64,000 nt of DNA from an uncultured Oscillospiraceae bacterium (GTDB taxonomy: Bacteria; Bacillota; Clostridia; Oscillospirales; Ruminococcaceae). Shown here piece after piece: positions 7,164 through 16,630 of this stretch; position 1 is the first letter of the stretch; each line of letters begins with the position of its first letter. The notes below the pieces were generated by a model. The model was given only the letters and a program-made list of their open reading frames with translations. It was not told the DNA's origin and made no database searches. The DNA lies in NCBI GenBank assembly GCA_910586535.1, contig CAJUHS010000011.1, positions 1 through 64,000 on the forward strand, given 5' to 3'. The position numbers and the translations under genes were made by a program.

Positions 7164-8858
7164 TTACTTATTCAAAATTTCATTGTAAATTTTTTCCTGA
7201 CCATCAAGCTGCTCAGCTGCGTTATCGAGCGTAGTTTTAGTTATATGCTCTCCGCCGAGGATACGGGCTATCTCGCCTACCCGCTGGCTGCGGTCAAGCT
7301 GCGTAACGCTTGTGACCGTGCTGTCCTCAAGACTTGTTTTTTCTATGAGCAGGTGGTTGTCAGCCATGACCGCTATCTGTGACAGGTGAGTAACGCATAT
7401 GACCTGCCTTGTTTTTGATACCTGACGAAGCTTCACTCCGATTTTCTGAGCGGCGCGCCCGCTTACTCCCGTGTCTATTTCGTCAAATATCATTGTGGGA
7501 GTATCTTCCTTTTCTGCAACAACATTTTTTATTGCCAGCATTATACGCGAAAGCTCACCGCCCGAAGCAATCTTTGCGATAGGCTTCGGAGGCTCTCCCG
7601 CGTTTACTGATATCATAAGCTCCATAACGTCCATTCCATTCGCCGTAAGCTTGCCTTTTTCGTGTCTGAAAAGTATCTTCACATTGGGCATATCAAGGAA
7701 TTTCAGTTCCTCGGCTATCTTTTGCGTAAACCTGCCGGACGCAGCCGAACGCGCTTCGGAAAGCTTTTCCGCTTTCTCAGACACCTCCGCGAGAAGCCTG
7801 TTTTTGGCTTTTGTAAGGTCTTGTATTTCCTTGGCACAGCCCGCTATCTCCTTAGCCTCTCCGCTGTAGGAATCATACCGCGCTATAAGCTCCGCAATGG
7901 TGCATGAATACCGCTTTTTTATGCTGTACAGCTTTTCCCTGCGGTCGGAAAGATACTCCAGCCTCTGTTCGTCAACGTCTATGCCGTCAAGAAGCCTTGT
8001 CAGTTCATCGCCTATATCAGAAAGTTCTATCCTTGCCGCGTCCAGACGGTTTATCAGCGGCGAAAGAGACGGCATTATATCCGAATATTCCGCAAGGTCG
8101 CTTATGACGGAATCAATGCTTTCCGTCATTCCCGTGCTGTCTTCGCTGCCGCATACGGCCATGTGCGAACGGGAAATGGTCTCAGCCAGAACGCTGCTGT
8201 TGTTTGCAACAGTAAATTCATTTTCGATTTCAGTATCCTCGTTTTCATTCTCCAGTTCAAGCTCCCCTACTTCAGCGAGAAAACGGTTCAGGTACTCCAC
8301 GCGCTGCTGTTTTTCGGTTTCGAGAACAGCCAGTTTTTTTATTCTTCTTGCCGTATCCTGAAGCTCGCGGAAAGATTTTCTGTAGTCATCAAGCTGCTCG
8401 TGAAGCTCCGCGTAGTCGTCTATAATGTTGATATGCTTTTCGGGATACATAAGTATTTTATTGTCATGCTGTCCGTGAACGTCTATAAGAGTTTCGCCCA
8501 ACTCACGCACAGCGGATATCGGAGCTGCCTTGGAGTTTATTCTTGCGCTGCTGCCGCCGTCTGCGGATATCTCACGGGTTATCATCAGCTCGTCGTCCTC
8601 GCAGCTTATGCCGAGCTCAGAAAGCTTTCTTACCGTTCCGGGAGTAAGATGCCTAAACATTGCGCTTACAGTCGCTTTTTCGCAGCCGGAACGCACCATA
8701 TCCCTGCTGATCCTTTTTCCGAGAACGGCGTTTATACCTCCGACAAGAATGGACTTTCCCGCGCCCGTTTCTCCCGTAAAGACGTTGAAACTTTCCGTCA
8801 GCGGTATCTCAGCCTTTTGTATTACAGCAAGATTTTCAATATACAATTCACTAAGCAT
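7164..8858 (-). CDS. recN: DNA repair protein RecN
   Basis: 564 residues from the ATG at 8858 (AAAGGACG upstream); a longer frame exists but lacks a ribosome site. SMC-like ATPase for double-strand break repair. Walker A FTGETGAGKS lies near 35, long coiled-coil arms occupy about 150-370, and the signature ASGGELSR plus Walker B TMIFDEIDTGVSG sit near 455-500. It ends a minus-strand run argR-recN. In many Clostridia spoIVB and spo0A follow recN; here a terminator follows instead. Confidence 0.95.
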   Translation of the reverse strand: MLSELYIENLAVIQKAEIPLTESFNVFTGETGAGKSILVGGINAVLGKRISRDMVRSGCEKATVSAMFRHLTPGTVRKLSELGISCEDDELMITREISADGGSSARINSKAAPISAVRELGETLIDVHGQHDNKILMYPEKHINIIDDYAELHEQLDDYRKSFRELQDTARRIKKLAVLETEKQQRVEYLNRFLAEVGELELENENEDTEIENEFTVANNSSVLAETISRSHMAVCGSEDSTGMTESIDSVISDLAEYSDIMPSLSPLINRLDAARIELSDIGDELTRLLDGIDVDEQRLEYLSDRREKLYSIKKRYSCTIAELIARYDSYSGEAKEIAGCAKEIQDLTKAKNRLLAEVSEKAEKLSEARSAASGRFTQKIAEELKFLDMPNVKILFRHEKGKLTANGMDVMELMISVNAGEPPKPIAKIASGGELSRIMLAIKNVVAEKEDTPTMIFDEIDTGVSGRAAQKIGVKLRQVSKTRQVICVTHLSQIAVMADNHLLIEKTSLEDSTVTSVTQLDRSQRVGEIARILGGEHITKTTLDNAAEQLDGQEKIYNEILNK

Positions 8859-8901
8859 AATAAACGTCCTTTCATGACCAGCGGTTAAAACGGCGCCGGG
8901 T

Positions 8902-9345
8902 CTATTCCGCGGAGAGCATCGTTTTGAGTCCGTCGGCAAACTCGCAGGCAGCCGATTCAGTCCTCATAAGCGCAAATATAGTATCGTCCCCGGCTATCGT
9001 ACCGACTATCCCGGCACAGCTCATTTTATCCAGTACAGCGCACGCCGCCTGAGCCATTCCTGTGTGACATTTTATCACCACAGTGTTCAGCGCGAAATCA
9101 ATGCCGGCTACCGAGTCCCTGAATATCTGAGGAAACTGCATCTCCGCCCTCTGTGCGCGGACATATATATAAGCCCCGGACGGAGACGGCTCTTTTCTAA
9201 GATCAAGCTCGTTTATGTCTCTTGACAGCGTAGCCTGAGTAACGGCGATGCCCTCGTCCTCCAAACGTTTTTTCAAAGCGTCCTGTGTTGCGATCTCGTA
9301 CCGCTCAATCAGTTCTATTATCTTATTCTGTCTGTGACTTTTCAT
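8902..9345 (-). CDS. argR: arginine repressor ArgR
   Basis: 147 residues, the standard size. The N-terminal winged helix (TQDALKKRLEDEGIAVTQATLSRDI) contains the characteristic SRDI recognition helix. The C-terminal oligomerisation and arginine-binding domain carries the GTIAGDDT motif. Transcriptional regulator of arginine metabolism; in this conserved recN neighbourhood the gene is often called ahrC. It lies between nadK and recN. Confidence 0.93.
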   Translation of the reverse strand: MKSHRQNKIIELIERYEIATQDALKKRLEDEGIAVTQATLSRDINELDLRKEPSPSGAYIYVRAQRAEMQFPQIFRDSVAGIDFALNTVVIKCHTGMAQAACAVLDKMSCAGIVGTIAGDDTIFALMRTESAACEFADGLKTMLSAE

Positions 9346-9357
9346 CAGTATCTTTCC

Positions 9358-10212
9358 TCACTTTATGGGATTCATCAGCTTGCTGTTTACCGCACCGAAA
9401 AACGAGTGTCCCTTGATATCTATCAGGCGCAGCTTCTTTTCCGACTTCTTTATAATAAGCCTTTCGTCCCTTGTCAGAGCGCAGGAGAACTTTCCGTCCA
9501 CCGAAAAATAGACCGAATCATCGTCGGAGTAATGCCTTACCTCAAGGATTCTTTCCGACTTGAAAACCATAGTCCTCGAAAACAGCGAATGTGGACATAT
9601 TGGCGTAAGCTGTATGCACTCGGTCTCAGGCTCAAGAATGGGACCTCCCGCAGAAAGCGCATAAGCCGTCGATCCTGTGGGAGTCGCAAAAACCATTCCG
9701 TCCGAACGCATTGAACTGACAGCTATACCGTCCGTGAATATTTCGTAGTCGGTTATTTTTGAGTACGGTCTCGCTATCACCACGTCGTTCAGAGCCGTGT
9801 GTGACGCGACTGTTTTTCCGTTACGGACAAGCGAAGCGTCAAGCATCATTCGCTCCTCGGTACAATAATCCCCTGTTTTTAGCTTTGCAAGACTTTCAAG
9901 TTCGTTACGTTCCATTGACGCCATAAAACCGAGTCTGCCGGTATTTATCCCAAGCAGCGGCTTATTGTTTGCAGAGGCGTAAACAGAAGCCGTCAGGATA
10001 GTTCCGTCGCCGCCTATGGCTATAATAATATCGCATTCCGCAGCTATCTCTTCGGCTGTTCCGAATGACACAAAGCTTTTTTCCGAAAATTCGTCTTTGC
10101 AGCAGTTTTCCGCAAGAACTTCTATTCCGAGAGCATTTAATATATCACAGCATTCCAACGCAGTTTTGAGCGCGTGCAGCTTACCGAAATTCGGCATAAC
10201 AGCAATTTTCAC
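9358..10212 (-). CDS. nadK: NAD kinase
   Basis: 284 residues. Phosphorylates NAD+ to NADP+ in the cytosol. The GGDGT motif (IIAIGGDGTIL) is near 70 and the NAD-binding GINTGRLGF near 95, with TGSTAYALSAGGPI near 180. The start is GTG at 10212, with AAAGGAG upstream at a slightly long spacing. Part of the conserved dxs-tlyA-nadK-argR-recN order. Confidence 0.95.
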   Translation of the reverse strand: MKIAVMPNFGKLHALKTALECCDILNALGIEVLAENCCKDEFSEKSFVSFGTAEEIAAECDIIIAIGGDGTILTASVYASANNKPLLGINTGRLGFMASMERNELESLAKLKTGDYCTEERMMLDASLVRNGKTVASHTALNDVVIARPYSKITDYEIFTDGIAVSSMRSDGMVFATPTGSTAYALSAGGPILEPETECIQLTPICPHSLFSRTMVFKSERILEVRHYSDDDSVYFSVDGKFSCALTRDERLIIKKSEKKLRLIDIKGHSFFGAVNSKLMNPIK

Positions 10213-10228
10213 CGCAGAAGTACTCCTT

Positions 10229-11029
10229 TCATGTTTTTTTCAGTTCTCCAAAGGCGTTACGGACTATCTCTCCGAAATCAAAATCCCTATGGGCGCTTCC
10301 GCGTCTCAGACAAGCAAGATACTCAATATTTCCGTCCGTGCCGCTCCCCCCTGTGACGGGAGAATGGGTCAGATCCGAAACCTCAAGCCCAATTGAAAAG
10401 CAGAATGAAACAATGTCCGACAAAACGGAGGCATGGACTTTTCTGTCTCTGACTATACCGCTTTTGCCGATATTCGCTTTTCCCGCCTCGAACTGGGGCT
10501 TTATCAGAACGGCGGCTTTACCGCTTTCTGGCAGAAGCTCCTTTATTTTAGGAAGAATATGCTTCAGCGATATAAAAGAAACGTCCGCCGAAATAAATGA
10601 CGTCTCTTTCGGAAAATCATCCGCAGAAAGCTCCAGTATGTTTGTTTTTTCCATATTAAGTACACGGCTGTCATTTATAAGCTTATCGTCAAGCTGACCG
10701 TGACCGACGTCCACCGCGTAAACATACGCCGCACCGTTTTGCAGCATACAATCGGTAAAGCCGCCTGTGGACGCGCCTATGTCTATGCAGACCCGCTCCG
10801 AGAGGTTTATCCCGAATACGTCCAGAGCCTTTTCAAGCTTCAAGCCGCCTCTGCCAACGTAGCGGAGCTGACCGCCTGTAATTTTCACGGAACAGTCCTC
10901 ACCAACGTCAAATGAGGGTTTGAGCACGGTTTTTCCGTCCGCCGAAACCTGTCCCGATACTATTAGCTCCTTCGCCGCAGCACGGCTTTTTACAAGACCG
11001 TTTTCGGCAAGATACACATCAAGTCTCAA
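10229..11029 (-). CDS. tlyA: TlyA-family rRNA 2'-O-methyltransferase
   Basis: 266 residues. An N-terminal S4 RNA-binding domain (MRLDVYLAENGLVKSR...) is followed by an FtsJ-like methyltransferase domain with DIGASTGGFTDCML near 85 as the SAM loop. Family members methylate cytidines in 16S and/or 23S rRNA; some were first annotated as hemolysins. The start is TTG, with GGAGG close upstream, and it overlaps the dxs 3' end by 11 bases, indicating coupling. Confidence 0.9.
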   Translation of the reverse strand: MRLDVYLAENGLVKSRAAAKELIVSGQVSADGKTVLKPSFDVGEDCSVKITGGQLRYVGRGGLKLEKALDVFGINLSERVCIDIGASTGGFTDCMLQNGAAYVYAVDVGHGQLDDKLINDSRVLNMEKTNILELSADDFPKETSFISADVSFISLKHILPKIKELLPESGKAAVLIKPQFEAGKANIGKSGIVRDRKVHASVLSDIVSFCFSIGLEVSDLTHSPVTGGSGTDGNIEYLACLRRGSAHRDFDFGEIVRNAFGELKKT

Positions 11030-12875
11030 TGCTGTCCTCCGAACAATTATTAAATATAGCTTTCATTTTTTCCGCGCTCAGACCGTATTCGTCAAGACAT
11101 TCCTCCATTGAAGCCTGACCGATAAATCCGTCCGGCGCTGTAATAAAATACTTTCCCCTGTAGCCTTTTCCATAAAGCTCCGTAAGCAGATATTCGCCGA
11201 TACCGCCGCGCCGCGAGCCCTCTTCAAAGAAAAATATCTCATCGTAATTTTTGCATATCCTCAATATCTCTTCCTCAACGGGATACAGCTTCACAAGCTT
11301 CAGAACGTCGCAGTTTTCCGCGGCGGCGTAAAGATTGTGTATAATTCTTCCGTATCCCACAGCAAGCCTGCGGTTTCCGTTTTTTGTAAGCGTATAGGCA
11401 TAGGAGACCGTATCCTCCGCACCGAATGTAAGCGTTTCGCCTCCCTTGGGGTACCTTACCGCCGCAACTCCGTCGGTTCGGTAAAAGGCGGTTTCCATGC
11501 ACAGTTCAAGCTCCTTGTAGGTAGACGGAGAAAATACAGTGATCCCGGGAACAGTAAGCAGCATAGGAACGTCGAAAATGCCCTGATGAGTCTCGCCGTC
11601 CTCACCCGAAAATCCCGCACGGTCGATACCAATAACAATATGAGCCCTGTCTATGGATGCGTCATGAATAATCTGATCGTAGGAACGCTGCAAAAAGCTG
11701 GAATACACCGCAAAAAAAGGAAGTCTGCCGCCCTTTGCAAGACCTGCCGCAAAGGTAACGGCGTGCTGTTCGGCTATCCCAACGTCGAAAAATCTTTCGG
11801 GGTACTCGGAAGCAAAATACTGTAATCCCGTGGCGTACTTCATTGCAGCCGTGACCGCGCATATTTTTGAGTCCTTGGCTGCCAAACGGCAAAGAGCCTT
11901 GCCTGCCGCTTCCGAAAATGAATCCTTTATATCGTTGTTCGGGTTGTTTTTTCTGTACCCGCAGGAAGGTATCGCATGGAAAGCTCCAGGATTGATCTCC
12001 GCAGGTCTGAAGCCCTTTCCCTTAATAGTATTGACGTGTACGAACACGGGACGTCTGAGCTTTTTTGCCGCCCTCAAAGCGTCCTCAAGCTCGGAAATAT
12101 TGTGACCGTCAATCGGCCCCAGATATACAAAACCCATATCCTCAAACATTGTGGAGTGATACAGAACTGATTTCAGCGCAGACTTTGAAGTCTGAATGAC
12201 CTTTTTAATTGGTTCCCCCACAATTGGCGTATTTCCCAGAATGTACTCCACCTTGTTCTTGGCGTTGATATAGGCGGTATTGCCCCTGATAGACGTAAGG
12301 TATTTCGCAAACGCTCCCACGTTTTTCGATATGGACATATCATTGTGATTAAGTATAACTATGAGGTTGTTATTGCTTTTGCCCGCGTTGTTAAGTCCCT
12401 CGTAGGCAAGTCCGCCCGTAAAGGCTCCGTCGCCGATAACAGCTACCGCATGGTGCTTGTCTCCGTCAAGGCGCATGGCTTCCGCCATTCCGAGCGCCGC
12501 TGAAATGGACGTGCTGCTGTGGCCGCTTATAAAAGCGTCATGCTCAGATTCTTCGGGACGGCAAAAACCCGATATACCGCCTTTTTTCCGCAAAGTACCA
12601 AAATCGTCGTATCGTCCTGTCAGAAGCTTGTGGGCGTAAGCCTGATGACCCACGTCCCATATAATCTTATCCGCAGGGGAACGGAACACCCTGTGAATAG
12701 CCACGGCAAGCTCCACCGTTCCAAGGTTTGAGGAAAGATGTCCGCCGTTTTTCATAACCGTGCGGATAATATTTTCACGTATCTCGCCGCAAAGCTTTTC
12801 ACACTGGCGCATATCAAGGCGGCTCAGTTCGTGGGGAGAAGTCAGATTTTTAAGCGATATTTCTTTATTATTCAT
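11019..12875 (-). CDS. dxs: 1-deoxy-D-xylulose-5-phosphate synthase
   Basis: 618 residues from the ATG at 12875 (MNNKEISL...). TPP enzyme joining pyruvate and glyceraldehyde 3-phosphate, first step of the DXP isoprenoid pathway. The TPP site IGDGAFTGG lies near 150, the GHxxYxHKLLTGR region near 65-75, and the transketolase central domain HQGIFDVP near 420. Downstream pathway genes ispD and ispF lie in this window and ispA is two genes upstream. An AGGA site lies 11 bases upstream; an alternative GTG start overlaps the preceding gene. Confidence 0.95.
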   Translation of the reverse strand: MNNKEISLKNLTSPHELSRLDMRQCEKLCGEIRENIIRTVMKNGGHLSSNLGTVELAVAIHRVFRSPADKIIWDVGHQAYAHKLLTGRYDDFGTLRKKGGISGFCRPEESEHDAFISGHSSTSISAALGMAEAMRLDGDKHHAVAVIGDGAFTGGLAYEGLNNAGKSNNNLIVILNHNDMSISKNVGAFAKYLTSIRGNTAYINAKNKVEYILGNTPIVGEPIKKVIQTSKSALKSVLYHSTMFEDMGFVYLGPIDGHNISELEDALRAAKKLRRPVFVHVNTIKGKGFRPAEINPGAFHAIPSCGYRKNNPNNDIKDSFSEAAGKALCRLAAKDSKICAVTAAMKYATGLQYFASEYPERFFDVGIAEQHAVTFAAGLAKGGRLPFFAVYSSFLQRSYDQIIHDASIDRAHIVIGIDRAGFSGEDGETHQGIFDVPMLLTVPGITVFSPSTYKELELCMETAFYRTDGVAAVRYPKGGETLTFGAEDTVSYAYTLTKNGNRRLAVGYGRIIHNLYAAAENCDVLKLVKLYPVEEEILRICKNYDEIFFFEEGSRRGGIGEYLLTELYGKGYRGKYFITAPDGFIGQASMEECLDEYGLSAEKMKAIFNNCSEDSIET

Positions 12876-12892
12876 ACATAAAAACTTCCTTT

Positions 12893-13378
12893 TCACATTG
12901 TCAGAGTCATAGGCATCGCCATTGCTATAAGTATGCCGAGAAGCGCGCCTCCGAGGACTTCAAAGGGAGTGTGGCCGAGATATTCCTTGAGTTCTTTTTT
13001 CTTTTTTTCACACTTCCGATCCTGCGATTCATCGTTCGGCCTTATCCCCCTTACGGCAAAGATACGGTTTATCCTGTTGATCTCGCGTGCGTGAAGTCCC
13101 GCCGAACGCCTTACTCCCATAGCGTCGTACATTACAATCATTGCAACGATAAACATTATCGCAAATTCCGAAGAGCCGAACCCGCACTTCCTGCATACGG
13201 CAATAGTTGCCGAGCATACCAGCGCAGAATGAGAACTGGGCATTCCGCCTGCTCCGAAAAGACGTTCTGGATTAAATTTTTTTGTCTGCATAAAGTTCAG
13301 CAGCGTTTTTATGACCTGCGCCGCGCACCACGAAACAAGTGAAGCGAAAAGAACATAATTATATGAAAGCGTATTCAT
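12893..13378 (-). CDS. divergent PAP2-family (DUF212) membrane protein
   Basis: 161 residues from the ATG at 13378, nine bases after AAAGGA. It has hydrophobic helices at the N-terminus and centre, and the family's GGMPSSHSA motif near 45 and GVRRSAGLHA near 90, related to acid phosphatase/vanadium haloperoxidase cores. Such proteins are integral membrane and probably phosphatases of lipid phosphates, but this is not established. Its place between ispA and dxs suggests a link to isoprenoid phosphate metabolism. Confidence 0.85.
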   Translation of the reverse strand: MNTLSYNYVLFASLVSWCAAQVIKTLLNFMQTKKFNPERLFGAGGMPSSHSALVCSATIAVCRKCGFGSSEFAIMFIVAMIVMYDAMGVRRSAGLHAREINRINRIFAVRGIRPNDESQDRKCEKKKKELKEYLGHTPFEVLGGALLGILIAMAMPMTLTM

Positions 13379-13395
13379 GTTTTTCATTCCTTTAT

Positions 13396-14283
13396 TTAAT
13401 ACTCCCGTTTCAAAAGAAACAGCGTAAGCTCCTTTAAAAAGTCAGTATTTTCAAACGCTTTGAGAGCGCCCAAAGCATCATCGGTAAGGGTTTTCGCCGT
13501 CTTTCGGGAATTTTCGATACCGTTTAGGGAAACGAAAGTCTCCTTTTCGTTTCCGCGGTCGCTGCCTATAGGCTTTCCGAGCAGCTTTTCGTCTCCGGTA
13601 ACGTCGAGTATGTCGTCTATTATCTGGAAAGCAAGTCCAAGCTTTTCAGCGTAAAGCTCTGCCGCAGCAATTTTTTCGTCCCCCGCTCCTGCGGCGATAC
13701 AGCCCATTTTGCAGGCTGATTTCAGCAGTGCTCCCGTTTTCATGGAATACATATCCAAAAGCACAGATTCGTCCATTTGTCCCTCAAAAGCCGTATCTAT
13801 CTCCTGTCCGCCGATCATTCCGTTTACACCTGTAGCTTTGGTCAGCTCAGTAATAAGCGCGATCTTCGTCTCCGCAGAAAGTCTCCCGCCGCACACGGTC
13901 TCATAAGCAAAATTGAGCAGAGCGTCTCCCGCCAGAAGAGCCGTTGGCTCGCCAAAAGCGATATGGCAGGAGGGCTTTCCGCGGCGCATATCATCGTCGT
14001 CCATGCAGGGCAGATCGTCATGGATAAGCGAAAATGTGTGTATCATTTCCAGTGCGCAGGCAGCGGGAAGCGCAGCCTCAGGGTCTCCTCCGCAAACGCG
14101 GCAAAACTCCATTGTAAGCACGGGACGTATCCTCTTTCCTCCCGCAGACAGGGAGTACTTCATTGCTTCGGCGACCTTTCGCTGCCCTGACGTTCCCGAA
14201 AGAACGCCGTTCATATAGTCCTCAAGTCTGCGGTCGGTTATTTCCGACATCTCTTCCAGACGTTTTCTAAATTCACCTGTCAA
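13396..14283 (-). CDS. ispA: polyprenyl (farnesyl/geranylgeranyl) diphosphate synthase
   Basis: 295 residues from a TTG start at 14283, seven bases after GGAGG, giving LTGEFRKRLEEM; the longer frame is not supported. Makes C15-C20 prenyl diphosphates from IPP and DMAPP. Both Asp-rich motifs are present: HDDLPCMDDDDMRRG near 85 and QIIDDILDVTGD near 225. Lies directly downstream of xseB, a very common Firmicute order. Chain length cannot be fixed from sequence alone. Confidence 0.93.
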   Translation of the reverse strand: MTGEFRKRLEEMSEITDRRLEDYMNGVLSGTSGQRKVAEAMKYSLSAGGKRIRPVLTMEFCRVCGGDPEAALPAACALEMIHTFSLIHDDLPCMDDDDMRRGKPSCHIAFGEPTALLAGDALLNFAYETVCGGRLSAETKIALITELTKATGVNGMIGGQEIDTAFEGQMDESVLLDMYSMKTGALLKSACKMGCIAAGAGDEKIAAAELYAEKLGLAFQIIDDILDVTGDEKLLGKPIGSDRGNEKETFVSLNGIENSRKTAKTLTDDALGALKAFENTDFLKELTLFLLKREY

Positions 14284-14314
14284 AATAGCTCCTCCGTTTT
14301 CTGATATGTGGCAG

Positions 14315-14500
14315 TTATTGAGCGGTATCCGCTTCCTCAACGGTAACGAGCAGCTCCGCGCTGTCCAGCAGACCGCGGCACTTGCCTACCAAATCGGTGC
14401 CCTCCCGGTATATTTCAATAGATTCTTCAAGAGATATCTCATTATTTTCAAGCTTTGCGATAATTTCATCAAGCCTTTTCAGCGATTGTTCAAAATTCAT
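14315..14500 (-). CDS. xseB: exodeoxyribonuclease VII small subunit
   Basis: 61 residues, the normal size. The typical XseB helix pair starts FEQSLKRLDEIIAKLENNEISLEES. It binds XseA to make the single-strand-specific nuclease. GGAGG lies seven bases before the ATG; xseA ends 13 bases upstream. Confidence 0.93.
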   Translation of the reverse strand: MNFEQSLKRLDEIIAKLENNEISLEESIEIYREGTDLVGKCRGLLDSAELLVTVEEADTAQ

Positions 14501-14513
14501 ATTATGACCTCCG

Positions 14514-15698
14514 TTAGTCTATCACGGCTGAGACCGCACCATCCGAAAGACGGATATCCACTCTGTCTCCCGAAAAAAGCTCAACCGCAGAATTGACGAG
14601 CTTTTCGTCCTTATAGACGAGCGAATAGCCTCTGATAAGAGTCTTCAGCGGACTAAACCCGTCGAGAGCCGCAGTCTTTTCCGCAAGCAGACCTCCGCAC
14701 TCTCTAAGCTTTATTGTATACGCCGCCGTGAGACGTTTTTCCGCCTGAGTAAATTTCTCTTTCAGACGCTGCGCTCTTTCCTTGGGATCAAGAGCTTTTA
14801 TACGCTTTTCCGCATTTTCAAGCCGTCTGTACTTTTCGTCCAAACGGTTTAGGAAACCGTCCGTCAGAGCTTTTTCAAAAGCGTTCAGCCTGCCGTACAG
14901 AAACGCGGTATCGGGAACCGCAAGCTCTGCGGCGGCAGATGGAGTAGGCGCGCGCAGATCGGCAGCCATGTCCGCGACCGTGAAATCAGTTTCGTGTCCG
15001 ACTGCCGAGACGACCGGCGTACTGCACCCTTGTATGCACCGCGCCACCGCCTCGGTATTGAATGCGGACAAATCCTCAAAAGAACCGCCTCCGCGTCCGC
15101 ATATCAGCAGATCCATGCCCCGCTTATCGGCGTATCCAACAGCCTTGCATATGGAATCTGGAGCATTCTCGCCCTGCACCGCCGCAGGAAAGACCGTTAC
15201 CTCAGCAATAGGATACCTCCTTGCTAAAATATTCAGCATATCCTGAAGTGCGGCGGCGTCCGTCGAAGTAACTATACCGATCTTTTTCGGCATGGCAGGC
15301 AGCGGTTTTTTGCGGGATTCGTCAAATACTCCCTCCAGCGCAAGCCGTTCTTTAAGCTGTTCAAGAGCAAGGTACAAAGCCCCCGCGCCGTCCGGCTGCA
15401 TATCGGTAACATAGAGCTGATAAACGCCGTCCCGCTCGTAAACGCGAACGTCCGCCGAGACTATGACTTTCATTCCGCTTTTAGGCATGAACGGAAGCCG
15501 AGAAGCCATATCCCTGAACATTACCGCCTTTACCGAACTTTCACAGTCTTTCAAAGTAAAGTAAAAATGTCCGCTTTTGGCATGATTTGTAAAATTGGAT
15601 ATTTCGCCCCTGATAAGCTTTCCGTTAAGATTTTTGTCCTCTTTCAGCTTAAAAGCGATATATCTGTTAAGCTGTGATACCGTCAAAACCGCGCTCAT
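14514..15698 (-). CDS. xseA: exodeoxyribonuclease VII large subunit
   Basis: 394 residues. An N-terminal OB fold (about 1-100, with GEISNFTNHAKSGHFYFTLKD) is followed by the catalytic domain with GIVTSTDAAALQD near 150 and the RGGGSFEDL motif near 210, and a C-terminal coiled coil. Nicks single-stranded DNA into short oligonucleotides with XseB. Overlaps the upstream gene's stop by four bases. Confidence 0.95.
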   Translation of the reverse strand: MSAVLTVSQLNRYIAFKLKEDKNLNGKLIRGEISNFTNHAKSGHFYFTLKDCESSVKAVMFRDMASRLPFMPKSGMKVIVSADVRVYERDGVYQLYVTDMQPDGAGALYLALEQLKERLALEGVFDESRKKPLPAMPKKIGIVTSTDAAALQDMLNILARRYPIAEVTVFPAAVQGENAPDSICKAVGYADKRGMDLLICGRGGGSFEDLSAFNTEAVARCIQGCSTPVVSAVGHETDFTVADMAADLRAPTPSAAAELAVPDTAFLYGRLNAFEKALTDGFLNRLDEKYRRLENAEKRIKALDPKERAQRLKEKFTQAEKRLTAAYTIKLRECGGLLAEKTAALDGFSPLKTLIRGYSLVYKDEKLVNSAVELFSGDRVDIRLSDGAVSAVID

Positions 15699-16630
15699 AT
15701 AAAGTTCCCTTTCAGAGCCGCAAAAACCGCAGTTCCCGCGGCATTGTCGCAGGAAAATTCCGGAGCGGCAAAATATGAATCAAATTCGCTTTCGAGCCTG
15801 TCCCTTATGATTTTGTCGGACATTACTCCGCCGGCAAAAACTACAGGAAGTTTTCCATGCATATCCAAAGCGTAACGCGTCATTCCCTCAATTGCCGCGC
15901 AAATGCAACACAAACAGTACATTGCAATATCCTCGGGATTTTCGCCATCGCCAAGCATTTTCCCGCACCTGTTTTCCACTCCCGAAAGACAGCAGCTGCC
16001 GCCTTTCATTGTCGGCTTTATCTTATAGCTCCTGCCGCTTTTCACGGCAAGCTCCTCAAGCCTTTGTCCGCATGGAAAATCAAGTCCCAGCATAAGTCCC
16101 ACCCGGTCTACTGCTTGTCCCGCTTTAAGATCAAGAGACGTGCCCAGCTCTGTTATCCCGATAATATTTTCGTCGTCGGGTTCGACAAGCAGACAGTCGG
16201 TAGTACCTCCGCTGACGTGGAACGCAATGAAACGTTCTTTTACAAGGTCAAGCCTGTCCGCCGAATACAGCGCGGCAAGAATGTGTCCGACCTGATGAGA
16301 CGTTTTGTACACAGAAATACCGTTCACTGACCCCAATGAATCCGCAAGACCCTCTCCGCACAGAAAGCAGGGCATATAAGAACCGTCGATACCGCGGGGC
16401 TTGACCGAAACGCCAACAGCGGCTGGAGTTTCTTCAAAGTCCTCAAAAAGAGCCGCTATAATTTCAGGAAGCTGCTTTGTGTGGTGAAAAACCGCGTCGC
16501 TCTGCCTGAGTCCCAGTTCGCCTTTTTTTACGGGCAGAAGCTTTTTGACCTGCTTTACCGTACAGTCCGAGGTATCGAAAAGGGCTGATGAGGTCGTGTA
16601 GTTGCTTGTGTCAAGTCCCAGTATTTTCAT
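15695..16630 (-). CDS. TsaD-like (peptidase M22/Kae1-type) ASKHA protein
   Basis: 311 residues. The N-terminus LGLDTSNYTTS and the HQVGH metal-binding motif near residue 113 place it in the TsaD/Kae1 family; HVSGGTTDCL near 145 is the phosphate-binding loop. Family members transfer threonylcarbamoyl to tRNA A37, but this protein diverges from canonical TsaD and sits in a nusB-xseA cluster, the usual location of a Clostridial paralogue. A specific substrate is not established. It overlaps the nusB 3' end by 20 bases. Confidence 0.75.
   Translation of the reverse strand: MKILGLDTSNYTTSSALFDTSDCTVKQVKKLLPVKKGELGLRQSDAVFHHTKQLPEIIAALFEDFEETPAAVGVSVKPRGIDGSYMPCFLCGEGLADSLGSVNGISVYKTSHQVGHILAALYSADRLDLVKERFIAFHVSGGTTDCLLVEPDDENIIGITELGTSLDLKAGQAVDRVGLMLGLDFPCGQRLEELAVKSGRSYKIKPTMKGGSCCLSGVENRCGKMLGDGENPEDIAMYCLCCICAAIEGMTRYALDMHGKLPVVFAGGVMSDKIIRDRLESEFDSYFAAPEFSCDNAAGTAVFAALKGNFI

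Noticed and set aside
11337..11825. ORFs antisense to dxs
   Set aside because: Shadow frames of a well-supported enzyme gene.
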